A stretch of DNA of 64,000 bases from Circinella umbellata (lineage: Eukaryota > Mucoromycota > Mucoromycetes > Mucorales > Lichtheimiaceae). Below are positions 47,430 to 58,997 of the stretch, one piece after another (within the stretch, counting starts at the first letter, position 1; each line of letters begins with the position of its first letter). Position numbers and translations under genes: made by a program. Below the pieces are notes generated by a model. The model did no database searches, was not told the DNA's origin, and was given only the letters and a program-made list of their open reading frames with translations. Location of the stretch: assembly GCA_025093555.1 (NCBI GenBank), contig JAIWNF010000004.1, forward strand, positions 372,001-436,000, written 5' to 3'.

Positions 47430-47845
47430 TTTATTAAATTGGTAAGCTGTCCCAAGTTTTGAAGAAAAAAAATGAAGGAGAAGAAAAAAGTAGTATTAAC
47501 TGTTGTTGTATTTTGCGCTGTTTTTTTTTCAATATATGTAAGTAATAGAAGAAAAAAGAAGAATATGGATATATGAAATTTATGTGGAAAAAGAAGAAAA
47601 AAAGGCTATTAAAATAGAGCTATTTTAAAATAAACACACACACACACACACAAGTGTTGTCTGGCTATAAGCTATATATGTGGACGCCACCACCATACCG
47701 AGGTCAGTTGTTTATATAGAGCCATGTGTTTGTGAGGTGAGACACCCATTTTTTGCCATATGAGGATATTAATAGCACCATAAGTTGGGATTGGTTTTCT
47801 TTTATTATCATTATTATTATTTAAAATTATTGATATATAATATTT
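47430..47845. other. Spacer upstream of the GATA gene, with CA repeat
   Basis: Promoter region of the GATA factor and 3' end of the GID subunit gene, both minus strand. Contains a (CA)n run at 47634-47652. No gene seen. Confidence 0.55.
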
Positions 47846-49746
47846 TTACGATACAAAGACCTTCTTCAATTCTTCAAATGTAAACGTGTCTCCTGTTCTT
47901 GGACAAGTTACTCTACCGTCTTGTTTAGTTGCCATATCATGCAACGACTACATTATTTTTAAAATGGCGATCGGGAAAGGAGCAGGAATTAGTTTTTTTT
48001 TTTTTAACATCAGATATTACCAATCATAATAGATCATCGTCATTCTTTTTATTGTATTCTTTTTTTTCCCTCTCTTACCTCATAACTATAAACTCGGCCA
48101 TTGGGTAACATCATCGGAGGATTATCTTCATTCATTATTTTGCCACTAATCCGACACACAACTGTTGAGTTATCATGATGACTTAATGGTAGTCCTTCTG
48201 CTAATTTTCCTAACGTATCTGTGTCACACACTGGGCAATGAACATTTCTATTTTCCAATTGATAACATTGTGGCGTCTTGAGTGCTGATAATCCAGCTTG
48301 CAAAGTAATCGAAAGTAATGGATGGGATGTTAACGAACACAATTTATAATTATCGGCTCGAAACTGAGCTGTTAATTCTGACCATCGTCGGGTATCATAG
48401 AGATCCTATATAAAATATGATATATAATTTTAATTTTTTTTCCATTTTTTTTATGGGGTGGGAGATGGATCCTCCCCCCAAAATTATTAAAAACCTGTAC
48501 TCCCCCATTACCACCCCATCTCTCAAAAGCGAAAAAAAAAAGCTGATTATCTCTTTTATCAAATTACTTTGTAAGGTTGGCATTGTGTATCACTACTGAA
48601 CACCAAAAGTGCCATAGCTTGTCGAATTCGTTTGAATTGCGTTGGTTGCCAAGGTGATAAATATTTTTGTGCATAGTTAATTGCCTCCATCCCTTTTCCT
48701 GCTCTTGCCAACTCGATATATTCTTGTAGCCGTAAATTGAATTCAAGTGTGCTCTATTATGTATTTCCCATAATAAATGATAATATTAGTTTAAATACAT
48801 AAACATATATACATTGCTTTTACTCCTCTTTTTTTTTTTTTGCTTACATCTTGTTTCTTTAATGACGATCGATTTTCAGAACACCATTGAAGACATTCTT
48901 TACAACTGTGATTACGTAAAGATTCTTCCACTTTTTCAGATTGAGCAAAAAGTTGTACATCTACCATATCCTACATGGATTCAACAATGATTTGTTATTG
49001 TTTTTCTTCTTTTCCTTTTGATCCAAAACAATATTATCATCATTATATACTTACTTCAACATGATTTGCTTGCGCTACTTGTTTCGCTGTCTCAGTTAAT
49101 CCTTCTCGTAACAGATAATCCACAATAACACGATTCAATCGTGTATCACTCCACCGTTGAAACTCGGGTGCTTTTGCAGATGTAATACCGGAAATTTCAT
49201 TTAAATGATTAACTCGTGCCTTGAGACGTTTCGCATGAGCATTTTCGTCCGTCCAGTATTTTTTGAGCTATAACATTATTGATATATATTGTTACATTTA
49301 TCAGTTTATACCGCTGTATATATATATGTGTGTATCTGTGTATCTGTGTATGTGTGTATGTGTGTGTGTTTTTCTTTTTAAATACAAACTTTGCGTTTTG
49401 TATTTTCCAGCTGTTCTGAAAGTTCGTCGATCGTTTCAACTGCTTTTTCCGGTGAAATTTCATTTTGTTCTGCTGCTTTAACACAACGTTGAATTTTGTC
49501 CATAACATTATTCATTTGAACGTCTAAATATTTATTGGAATACTTGACAGATTTTCGCAATTGTTCATAAGGAACCTAAAATATAAAAGACAAATATCAT
49601 TTGATAACATTATATATAAAGGATTTTACATTAGTAAAACATAAAGCTTATACTAGGAAACAATAGCCCTTTTTTTTTCCTTTTCTTTTTACCTTTATCA
49701 ATGGCTGTTCTAAATCAATCACTTGTTCTCCTTTAATCTGGTTCAT
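47846..49746 (-). CDS. FYV10: GID/CTLH E3 ubiquitin ligase subunit MAEA/Fyv10 (Gid9)
   Basis: Seven exons: 49693-49746, 49390-49575, 49267-49055 (i.e. 49055-49267), 48848-48970, 48568-48753, 48079-48405 and 47846-47947, giving 396 residues, the size of human MAEA. Order of domains: coiled coil (about 20-100), LisH (about 113-145, FQRWSDTRLNRVIVDYLLRE), CTLH and CRA helices, then a Gid-type RING (CPVCDTD from C311, the LPNGRVYSYESLHDM stretch across the last intron, then TCPRTG). With Rmd5 it forms the catalytic RING pair of the GID complex, which in yeast ubiquitylates gluconeogenic enzymes such as fructose-1,6-bisphosphatase when glucose returns. The exon 2 donor is an unusual GTTTGT. Short first exon (54 nt) was found by family alignment. 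Confidence 0.93.
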
Positions 49747-50236
49747 TATATACTTGTTTTATAACTGTATGATTTTTAGAGTATTAAGTATTGAGAGTAT
49801 TTATTATTATTATATCTTATTATATGTGTGTGTGTGTGTGAAGCCAAAAAAAAAAAGAGAAAATGGTTCAAGCAAAATTATTGCGGGAATTTTGATGATA
49901 ACGAACACCTGTCTTTTTTTTATGCACTTATTTTTATTTGGCGTTTGGCACGTATATTCATCTTTTAACCTTTCAGTTTTAATTTTTTAAATCCACTCAT
50001 TTATTTTAAAAAAAGCTATAAATTGAATGTTCTTCAGTGTATGTTCAAGTAAAGACCTAAAATTTAATAATAGTAATACAATGAATTCATTAGTGGAATC
50101 TTTATGAACATATAAAAAGCTGACTTGTGAATCAATTGTTCTTGTCAAAAAAATGTTTAAAGCTTATAATTTTACAAGCATGATAAAGAACATCAAAGTT
50201 TTTATTTAATTGAATGTTGTGCTAAAGGCGCTTGAA
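49747..50236. other. Promoter side of the GID gene, no gene seen
   Basis: Contains a GT repeat (about 49826-49840) and A/T tracts. Nothing coding recognised. Confidence 0.5.
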
Positions 50237-50719
50237 TGCATTATATTTCAATTAGAAAGTCAACGAAGCATTATTTACACCTATCAGGAGTCGAATCGAT
50301 TCTCAAAGAGGGTTTACAAAAAGGTTATGACCAACGTATATACAGCAGAGAAACGTATCGCGAAAATGATTAGAAAATGACAAAATATCTCAATATGGTA
50401 CAATATATTCGGACCAAGAGTTTATTGATATATATGAGCTGTATCCAATCGAGAACTTTTAATGGTCTTTGTCTAACGATATGTAGTAATGAAGAATATC
50501 TTTTGCATAAATGGGTCTATAACTGAAATTAATGTTACAAGATTTTTATGATAACAATTAATTCTATTCGTCCTAATTTTCTGTATTCGAGATCGACGAA
50601 GGAAGACTTGTTACGGCTATGTGTGAATTATTCTATGATATGGGGTCTCAATCGAAATCAATTACATGTCAATGGTGTAAGGTTGACTTGGATGATACTA
50701 GCAGTTTATTGAAATAAAT
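50237..50719 (+). pseudogene. Decayed protein-coding fragment, family unknown
   Basis: Three plus-strand segments in different frames read like pieces of one protein: from the ATG at 50237, a stretch with LSGVESILKEGLQKGYDQRI and then YSRETYREND; next, after a stop and shift, KISQYGTIYSDQEFIDIYEL continuing YPIENF; finally FEIDEGRLVTAMCELFYDMG and SITCQWCKVDLDDTSSLLK ending at a TAA at 50717-50719. A C-x2-C pair is present near the end. I do not recognise the family. The stops and frameshifts argue for a pseudogene rather than introns, as splice signals do not fit the breaks. Confidence 0.4.
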
Positions 50720-51105
50720 GAAAATAAAAATCATCGAATACTATACGATAAAATATAACGATGAGCGTATTAAGAAATGGTAATTGTGTTATTATGGTGA
50801 ATAATCTTTATAAAAGTTATGCTACAGTAAAGCAGAAGATAAATTTATATAGCATATGAGATATATAGCATATTACTATAAATAAAAAAGATCTTGACTC
50901 GTATATTTATTCTTTTACACATGTTGAAAAAATGAAGAGTAATCCTACAATATTTATGTTGACGACTTCGAAAATTAAAATATAATCCTACCAAATTCAA
51001 GATACTTCGGGCAAAGCAAGTTAGTTTCCAAATTTGAATACCGAAACGCCTTGTAAACTAGACTAGTTGTCACCTGGCATATTTTCTTTCTAACAAAAAA
51101 AAAAC
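50720..51105. other. Upstream region of the Zim17 gene
   Basis: AT-rich spacer ending in an A tract immediately before the ATG at 51106. No gene seen. Confidence 0.5.
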
Positions 51106-51732
51106 ATGTTACCACGAGCAACATTATTACGTACTTTACGATTCAGTCCCTGTATACGACGATCCTTTTCAAATGCCACTAATAGATCTTCATTATGGCA
51201 TACAAAAACATTAACTAAAAGATCAACAACACCAACAACAATCGGCAACCTTTTTAAACAACCCACTATTGCTTTGCTTACAACAACACGCTCTAGTCTT
51301 TTCCATACTTGTCAATCCTTATATAAAGAACAAGAACAAGAAGAAGGAACAGTTGATCCCAAGCATCAGCTATTAATTGGATTTACTTGTGAAGTATGTA
51401 AAGAAAGATCACACCATGTCATGTCTAAATTGGCATATACTAAGGGTGTCGTCTTGATTGAGTGTCCTGGTTGTAAAAATCGTCATTTGATCGCGGATAA
51501 TTTGGGTTGGTTTAAAGATCAATCTACTACCGTTGAAGATTTAGTCAAGGAAAAAGGAGAAGCTATTCGTAAAGTGGTTGTAGACAAGGATGGAAATGAA
51601 CATGAAACGGATATTATGGAATGGTTACCTGATATTAGTAATGAAGAACGCGTTAGAAAAGACGCAGCAAAACAAGAAGCTGAAAAATTACGTCAAGAAC
51701 AAGAAAAGCAACAACAAAAAGATCAAGAATAA
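51106..51732 (+). CDS. ZIM17: Mitochondrial Hsp70 escort protein Zim17/Hep1 (DNL-type zinc finger)
   Basis: Single exon, 208 residues. The first 70 residues are rich in Arg, Ser, Thr and Leu without acidic residues, a typical mitochondrial presequence. The DNL zinc ribbon follows: FTCEVC (C95, C98), the SHHVMSKLAYTKGVV segment, CPGC (C120, C123), then HLIADNLGWFKD, which includes the D-N-L signature. Zim17 keeps matrix Hsp70 (Ssc1) from aggregating and so supports protein import and iron-sulfur cluster work. The C-terminal tail (about 165-208) is a charged Glu/Lys/Gln helix, longer than in yeast. The gene is convergent with the next one, with 150 bp between stop codons. Confidence 0.93.
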   Translation: MLPRATLLRTLRFSPCIRRSFSNATNRSSLWHTKTLTKRSTTPTTIGNLFKQPTIALLTTTRSSLFHTCQSLYKEQEQEEGTVDPKHQLLIGFTCEVCKERSHHVMSKLAYTKGVVLIECPGCKNRHLIADNLGWFKDQSTTVEDLVKEKGEAIRKVVVDKDGNEHETDIMEWLPDISNEERVRKDAAKQEAEKLRQEQEKQQQKDQE

Positions 51733-51882
51733 ATAACGATAACAATAATAAAAAGATTACGTATAGAGCTATTATATATTATTATTATTATTACAAAAAA
51801 AAAACAATGGATAACTCTTTTTTTTTGGGGGTGGTGGTGTGGTTGATTGTATATACAATTAATTGTTGTGATTTAAAAACTG

Positions 51883-52866
51883 TTAATTATTACGACTAGA
51901 TAAATTTTTGGGATTAGGTAATGGCATGTCTTGAAGAGCTCGTTCGATCAAAGTTGGATGTACATTCATGGATTTGGATAATTCTGATACATGATCTCCC
52001 ATCATTGCTTTATAAATATTTTTAAATATCTCCAAAGTTTGAAGTGGAGGACTTGCTCGGAACTCTTTAATAAAGTGACGATGTGCATGTCGACAGACTT
52101 CTTTTTTTGCTCTTCGGATAAACCCGCCGAATCCGTCGATACCAAACTTATGTTCCATCGCTTGTCGCAAATTCTGAACCTCGTCATTACGTGTAATAAT
52201 ATAATCTTCCAATATATGTATAATCATTGTCTCTAGTTCCTCGTGACATTTTCTAGACTTGATAGGTGTGCCGATGCGGAAATCACCATCGAAATAGTCA
52301 CTCATAATGCTACTGCGATTTCCATCAACAATATCATAACCCACCACACTGGTATTCAATTCATAGGTTAATACCCTTCGATAGATCGTTTGTTCTAGTT
52401 TTAGTAGATTATCAATAACAAATCGTTCCCAGATAAGGTTGACACGTTCGACAATAATGACATATAAAGGTGACGGGATTTCGTCATGAGAACGAAAGTC
52501 ATCCCATTGACCTTTCTCTAATCTATTGAGTAACCATCGATCTAATGCTATTTGGTATCGCATATATAAATTCGCGGCTTCAATGGTGCGATACTCCGTA
52601 TTTCTTTCAAGCCAATCGACATCGATAAGTGTCGATACTACTCTATTTAGGGTCCCGATACCATTTTCGATATATTCGTGTGTAATTGAATCAAAAGTCT
52701 CAAAAGCTGGCTTGAGTGGAATACGATTTAACGATTTAACGATTTCTGAACGTCGTTTTAACTTGGCAATATCATTTGGCATCATGAAATCTTCATCAGC
52801 CACCAACAGTGATGTGGACCTCTTGGTGCCACCGCGATTTGTTATCTTTGACATTAAGCGCTTCAT
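51883..52866 (-). CDS. Unrecognised 327-residue protein
   Basis: Uninterrupted open frame of 328 codons on the minus strand, starting MKRLMSKITNRGG and ending with a polar Asn/Ser tail. It is basic at the N-terminus, then largely alpha-helical with several Trp and Tyr residues (VDWLERN, YQIALDRWLLNRLEKGQWDD, VNLIWERFVIDNLL), which suggests a soluble helical-bundle fold somewhat like RGS or docking domains, but I see no motif that secures this. No signal peptide or membrane segment. Clear coding character comes from length and composition in an AT-rich context. Possibly lineage-specific. Confidence 0.72.
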   Translation of the reverse strand: MKRLMSKITNRGGTKRSTSLLVADEDFMMPNDIAKLKRRSEIVKSLNRIPLKPAFETFDSITHEYIENGIGTLNRVVSTLIDVDWLERNTEYRTIEAANLYMRYQIALDRWLLNRLEKGQWDDFRSHDEIPSPLYVIIVERVNLIWERFVIDNLLKLEQTIYRRVLTYELNTSVVGYDIVDGNRSSIMSDYFDGDFRIGTPIKSRKCHEELETMIIHILEDYIITRNDEVQNLRQAMEHKFGIDGFGGFIRRAKKEVCRHAHRHFIKEFRASPPLQTLEIFKNIYKAMMGDHVSELSKSMNVHPTLIERALQDMPLPNPKNLSSRNN

Positions 52867-55800
52867 AGTAATGTTCTTGAGCTTTCTTTTTTCTAATGGT
52901 TATTAAATCAATATTGAGAGTGAGAAAAAAAACGACTCGGTTGTTGGCAAAAAAATAAAGATAAAGAAGTAGATCACGGTCTTGCTCTTTTTATATCTTG
53001 CGTACATTATAATGGAGAGCAAATGATAATAACTAATAATAATGATCATGGTGGTTTCTTTCTTATCATGCAAAAATTAAGAACAGATGCAAAGTATTTG
53101 GTTATTGTTTGATATGTTCATTATTATAATATATTTTCATTGATAATTATGGTTGCGAAAAATAAAAATAATGCATTACGTAGTAGTTGCATAATTTTCA
53201 ATGAATAGCGATCAATCATTTAATTAAAGGATTATTTTGTTGTCAAAGTTGCTGTCAAGGGTTTAATTGTTATCGGCAACAACAATCCATCTCCCTTTGT
53301 TTTTAAACAATGCTAACCTTTTTTTTTTCCCAAAAGTAGGATACATGGGATATTTCATTATTTACTATACTGTATGTACGGCATAAACAATAACTTTGTC
53401 GTAGTAATCTTCCATAAACAACAAACTCATGGATGGCAACAATGTCGGCTTCTCTTCAGTATAATATTAATAGTTCGTACTGTTTTACTTTTATATATAT
53501 CAAGCATAACTATACTTGCTTGTTGAACTAAGAATAAGAGTGTGACTTCTAATACGTATGTATTTGAAGTCGCTGTTTTTAATCATAATGATAATTATAT
53601 ACTACTACCAAGAAAAAGATATATTTTGAATCAAGTATATCCAGATTAAAGGTTTTAACTGAATCGGTCAGTTATTTTTTTCTGTTCTGTCATTATTTCT
53701 AAATAATAAATTGATGTTATATCTAAAATTGAAAAAAAAAATAGTTATACTACATAACCAGTCCAGTCTACAAAGAAAATAGCATTATTTTAAGATGAAG
53801 ATGTTCAATAAAAATGGTGTTTCGATAATACACAAAATTCATCACGAGACACCAGAAATATAATTAGACACTGCCCTTCTTATTACCTTCAATCTTAATA
53901 AGCAATGATCACGATGGTGACATATCAGATTTTTTTTTAGAAAAGAAGCAGTTTTTAAAAGGAAGCTCACATTGATGAAACCATTTAAGTAAAATAATAG
54001 AGATAGCAAGTAATAACACTTGTAAGCACGTTTTAAATTTAGAATAGTTACTACTCTCAGTAAGGAAGGGATCGACTGAAAGAAATGTAACAAAAAAAAT
54101 GTAGACTAATATTAACTGGTACTTTTGTTTGTTTTTGTTCTGAAATGTAAATTGGGAAGGATCTTTCTTATAATTCTTCACACATTTATAAATATTAAGA
54201 AAAAAAAAGCCGGGGTAACAGGAGAACAGTGACGATGGGAAGATCTTCTTTTTTTTTTAATACACGCATTTGCATTAATTATGGTGCATCAACATAAAGA
54301 AAAGCTGCCACCATAAAACTTCCCTTATATGGATAGGTTCCGAGGGATGGTGTACTTATTTTTGATGATGAAACACAAGGTACTTCTTTCTTTATGTTAC
54401 ACACAGGCACCAATGGAATTGATGTTGCTCATGTATGTGTGTATGTCCGAGAATATCATTTGGTAGCTACATGCAAAGCGAGCATCTAATGTTTTGTTAT
54501 TTTGTTATGAGGATATATTGTATAGCTTTTAGTGTTAAAGTATTATCATAATATATCAACTTCACAGTTCACAAAACCCTTTTCACTTGGTCTTTGAAAC
54601 AAATAATGTATGTTTTTATACAACAATATAAGCATACAAGTTTAGTCCTCTTCATCTGGCGCAGCCACAATTGGCTGCATACTAAATTGGTAACTTTGAA
54701 AGATTGGCTTTTAAAAAAAGTTCAAATAATATAATATTTAAGGTTAATTTCCCATTCGTATATATACCTTATTCATAGACGCTGGATTATAGGAGATAAT
54801 AAAAACCAAAAACATTTTCAACGTATATATACCTTAATAGAAAAACAATATTATTAATAATAACAATGGTCTTCTTGGAGTTATTATATTAAAGATTAAG
54901 CACAGAATGCATATAGATTTAAATCAGTTACGTATAATGAAACTTATTGACATTAGACTGTTGTTAAAAAAAACTCAAATTCATGTAAAGAACAGCAAAT
55001 AATCTGGGTTACCACGAGTCATTTAGATTGATCAAGTTAAAATGAAAAATCATTTGATATGGGAAAATAAAGAGTTTGCATAAACAAACACAAAAAATTA
55101 GGAAATTAAACACGTTGCTTTGCCATAAATTGTTTAGCAACACAATAACAAAAAAGTGTGCCTCAAAAATAAAGAAACATGGTCCCCGCTCAATATGCAA
55201 CAGAAAAAAGATTATTTTGTTGTACAACATTTTTTTTTATTTGTTGTTCTTCTTTTTTTGTAAGAAAAAAAAATAATGGTTCGTTATTCTCATACATTTC
55301 AGCCTTTCCCGCGCCCCTTATTTATGTTATTCCATTTGAGAATCTTAAAAATGATTAGATGCGTCTAAAAGAAGGAGAGAAATAAAATATATACATCTGA
55401 CATACAATTAAACAATAACAACGACAGAAGCATACTATTAAAAAAACCATTTTCAATTGATCAATAAATTAAATGAGTTGTTGCAGTAAGAATATAATTC
55501 ATTTACTATAAACTCCACACCAATCTAATATTATCTAGAAACAACATGTATAACTGAAGTTAATCTTGATAACATATATTGTCATACAAAAAAAAAAATC
55601 ATTCAACAAGCCAAGAAATCGGTAATATACTCCCGTCTATTTTTACTTGAAAGTTTGTACTAATGATAGATTTGTTTCTCATAGGTAAAACTTTCCATCT
55701 TATTATTATTCTCCTACTACAGCTTTTTTTTTTCTTATAAAAAAAGCATATAATCGATTATCGGATATTATTAATTCATTTGGCGAATTTATATCGGATT

Positions 55801-56095
55801 ACTCCATTATCCCTCCCCCCATTTTCTTTTGATTTTGTTAATGAATTTCTGTCGCAGCATTAGTAACCTATCTGATTAATAATAAAAAAAAAAGAACAAA
55901 AAAGAATAACAGAGCATAGTTACACGATAAACCCCATGATCGAATGACCATTACTCCCATCCATTTAAAAAACGTCACACGTCTTCTTATTGGAAAAAAA
56001 AGAACAACCTAATGTTGACATAGCACAACATGGTAAAGCCAAGCCAAAATTAAATATTAGTTTTCCTATGATTTGGTGCTGAGTTTTTCTTTTTT
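52867..56095. other. Gene desert, left part
   Basis: AT-rich, with many homopolymers. Small frames (53842-54181 minus, 55009-55276) lack any recognisable feature. A minus-strand tail near 54710-54645 reads KPIFQSYQFSMQPIVAAPDE but no consistent gene could be built. No gene supported. Confidence 0.45.
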
Positions 56096-56345
56096 CAATT
56101 GTGCGTTGGGGGGACTTATCACATTGGCAGAAATATGTTTTTTACTTGGTGTGACGTTTTGAAAATTTTTATGATTTCGCGTATCATTACTATGCAGCAT
56201 GATGAATTATATAACTTTGCGCCTTGATTATTTATTTTTGCGTATTGATAATACGATAATGTCTCACAGTAAACTGTTGTATTTTTCCTAATGATCGACG
56301 GGGCTTTTTTTTTTCGATGATGGCGAGGCATTTTTTTTTCATTTA
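56096..56345 (+). repeat. Left arm of a diverged inverted repeat
   Basis: About 250 bp that matches, in reverse orientation, the segment at 57525-57740. Shared landmarks in order: TGCGTTGGGG, GGACTT, ATGTTTTTTACTTGGTG followed by GACGTTTT, AAAATTTTTATGAT, CATGATGAATT, TATAACTTTGC, CCTAATGAT, GGGCTTTTTTT and ATGGCGAGGCATTTTTTTT. The left arm has about 50 extra bases before CCTAATGAT. Small indels shift frame between arms, so this is DNA-level rather than coding similarity. Confidence 0.75.
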
Positions 56346-57524
56346 CTAGGGGTTGAAGATGGGTGGTACACTTTTTGTGATTGAAAAGAAGTAAAAATTA
56401 CGATGACAGTGTAATCTTATAAGTTGGCAGAATAAAAAAAAATTATACAGCAGCAGCAAACTTTTTCCCTGTTGGCTAGCAACAATAAAAGATGGACCAT
56501 AATAAATGGCTATACTAATTGATTTATTTATTCCATATTATACTAGATATCATTTTTGTATCAATTTCTATCCCACTTGGCTATTAGCGCCCTTGTTTCC
56601 TTACCTGTATAACTTGTTAACTATCAAGAAAAAAAAATAACTACTATGATATAAATCCGTCCCCTCGCTCACTCAAACTAGTTATTAGCATCGTGTATGT
56701 CCAATCAGACTCATTATCAGACACTATGTTGAAGATGAATGACTTATTCATTAGTTGTCATTTTATATCTTTCTGTATTATTTAATTAAAAAAAGACCCT
56801 CAGGGCGACACTGCATATATTATAAATTCTTTCTTTCTTAACACCACATTGTGACGCTGTCGAGCGTTGAAAGGCAACGCTGGAAATATCATATAGGGTT
56901 ATATTAGAAAAACAAGAATTGGTTTTTATTGTTCTTTATGGTAGTCTATAAAGCTACTACTATACATTTTACTTTAAAAAGAGAGTGGTCATGTAATAAA
57001 AATTCCACCACATCATCAAAAAGTAAATTACCTGTCATTATTAACCCTCTTTTTTATACCCGACATATCCATAATCTTTCAAAAAGAATTCTTTTCCATT
57101 TCCAACATTATTTTGCCTTCGTTTTTGGATACGTATATATTCTTACTTCTATTCTTCTTCAATACAATATATATTTTATAGTAATAATATATAGTATTTC
57201 AACTGTAAAGTACTTTAAATCATGCTAATAACAGATTGTGCAAAACCACCACTACCACCACCCAAATGTAGTGAGCATTCCGTTGCATCTCTGTACGTCT
57301 CGTTCATACGTATGATATCATTTTAACAGATACCAATTAACCCTCGAAAACATTACCAAACACTTTGAGTATCCAACTTTTTTTTTAAAAAAAAAAATCT
57401 CGAATCTTACCTGTACCTTGTACTATTTGGTGAAGTGCGTTTTACGTATAATAAATTGTCGCGTCAACCCGACCTGCATCATATACAGCTGTAACGTCAA
57501 AGAACTCCTAACGCCTTTAAATGC
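56346..57524. other. Interior of the inverted-repeat element
   Basis: 1.2 kb between the two arms. One open frame (56929-57228, +) is low in coding character and has no recognisable transposase motif. If the whole is a transposable element, it is non-autonomous. Confidence 0.4.
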
Positions 57525-57740
57525 AAAAAAAAAAAAATGCCTCGCCATCACCACGGGGAAAAAAAGCCCTGCCAATCATTAGGCAAAATCCAGTGCAAAG
57601 TTATAAAATTCATCATGCGCATAATAATTGTACCTGACATCATAAAAATTTTTCCAGCGCCAGAATTGAAAAAAACGTCGCACCAAGTAAAAAACATCTT
57701 TTGGCCAACGTGACAAGTCCTCCCCCCCCCAACGCAAAAT
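57525..57740 (-). repeat. Right arm of a diverged inverted repeat
   Basis: Reverse complement of this segment aligns with 56096-56345. Relative to the left arm it has an insertion of about 15-18 bp (TTCTGGCGCTGG region) after GACGTTTTTTT and a longer G run after GCGTTGGGG. Outside the arms similarity fades within about 20 bp on both sides. Confidence 0.75.
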
Positions 57741-58580
57741 TGAAAGAAACGAGTGGTGAATCCATTAAGAAAAAATCCTGTATAAAAGATGCTCATGGTT
57801 CAATTACTTTATTTTGTTTTATATATATATATTCACACACATACACATTACAAATACACATATTTATACAAAAACGTATATTACATAGACCTTTTCTTTT
57901 AAAAAAGACTTTTTTTAACGAGTCAAAATGATAACATCGTGATGGTGAATGATGCTATCTGATTCAACGTTACACACATGACGGAGTCTGATAGATTAAC
58001 ACCAATGATTTTAAAAATTTACTCCATAACATCATTACTAAAAGTGGGATAGTCATCATTAATTATTGAGAAAAAAAAATTATTATTATTTAATGAATTA
58101 TTATTATGAATTATTATTAAAAGAATAAAAAAAAAGTTGGGAGGGGAAGTGAGAAGCATGCAAAAAATAAAAAATTGATTGTAGAAAGTTTTGATAAAAG
58201 AATATGAAATGTGTCTATGATAAGGAAATTATTATGATATAAAAAAAGAAAAGAAAAAAAAAAGTCGGACTAGCCGTCAATTTTTATTTCTTATCTATAC
58301 AATGGAATTATATTATATATACAAAAGATATGAGTAAGTTATGATAAGAAAAGAAAGTTGAAATTGATATAAAAATGCTTATGAAATGTGAATTGGTGCG
58401 TATGTGTTGTTGCATGTGTTTGAAGATAGAGAGAGAGATAAAATATGTTTGTTGATATTAATATATACAAAATAAGACGTATATGAAGGATAAGTAAATA
58501 AAGAAGCATTAGAGGAATTTGTTGATTAGTGTCGTTGTTATTAATGTTGTTTTTTGGATTATTGAATTATTATTGTTTTT
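57741..58580. other. Spacer downstream of the zinc-ribbon gene
   Basis: AT-rich, with ATT repeats near 58080-58110 and A tracts. 3' flank of the minus-strand zinc-ribbon gene. No gene seen. Confidence 0.5.
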
Positions 58581-58997
58581 TTAAACGACAGTAGATGCTG
58601 TAGTATGTGGACGAAAAGATGAAGAAGATGAAGTAGGTGATGATGAAAAATAATAAGTGTATTGTTCTTCGTCAGGTGTTTGTGCCAAATAATGTTCCAA
58701 CTGTGTCAACATATCATTATCGTAAGGAAGTTCTTCATTTTTCCAACTGCATTTAGAACATTCGTAACGTACACGCATATTATTTGCAATTCGTTTATTG
58801 AGAACAATTAATTGTTTTTCAGATCGTGTTAATTGTACTGATGCTGATGCTTTACATTTTGGACAAGGATGACTTGCATGTTCAAGTGAGATTTTTTTTC
58901 CAGAGTTTCCAACTATAATGTAAATTGATGATTAGATTATTTTATAAAAGTAAAAAGAGCAAAGTAGTTTTATATACATACCGATAACGAATGTCAT
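58581..58997 (-). CDS. Small zinc-ribbon protein
   Basis: Two exons: a 16-nt first exon 58982-58997 (encoding MTFVI plus one base) and 58581-58912, giving 115 residues. The protein has two C-x2-C knuckles (HPCPKCKAS near residue 22 and YECSKCSWK near residue 58) separated by a helical/basic segment, the layout of the fungal zinc-ribbon family whose members start with a short hydrophobic strand (here TFVIVG). The C-terminal 30 residues are Ser/Thr-rich and low complexity. Function is unknown in the family. Without the tiny first exon the frame would begin at an internal methionine and lose the first knuckle. Confidence 0.72.

Noticed and set aside
47436..47660. Possible operon-like link of the GATA and GID genes
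   Set aside because: Same strand, but separated by 416 bp with a CA repeat, and each has its own leader; ordinary tandem genes.
54640..54860. Minus-strand tail KPIFQSYQFSMQPIVAAPDEED with possible tiny upstream exons
   Set aside because: Upstream candidate exons do not stay open in the required phase, so no gene model could be built.
56119..57796. Open frames in both inverted-repeat arms starting MPRHH and ending SHQVKNIF
   Set aside because: A one-base indel puts the middle sections in different frames, so coding conservation is not supported; similarity is DNA level.
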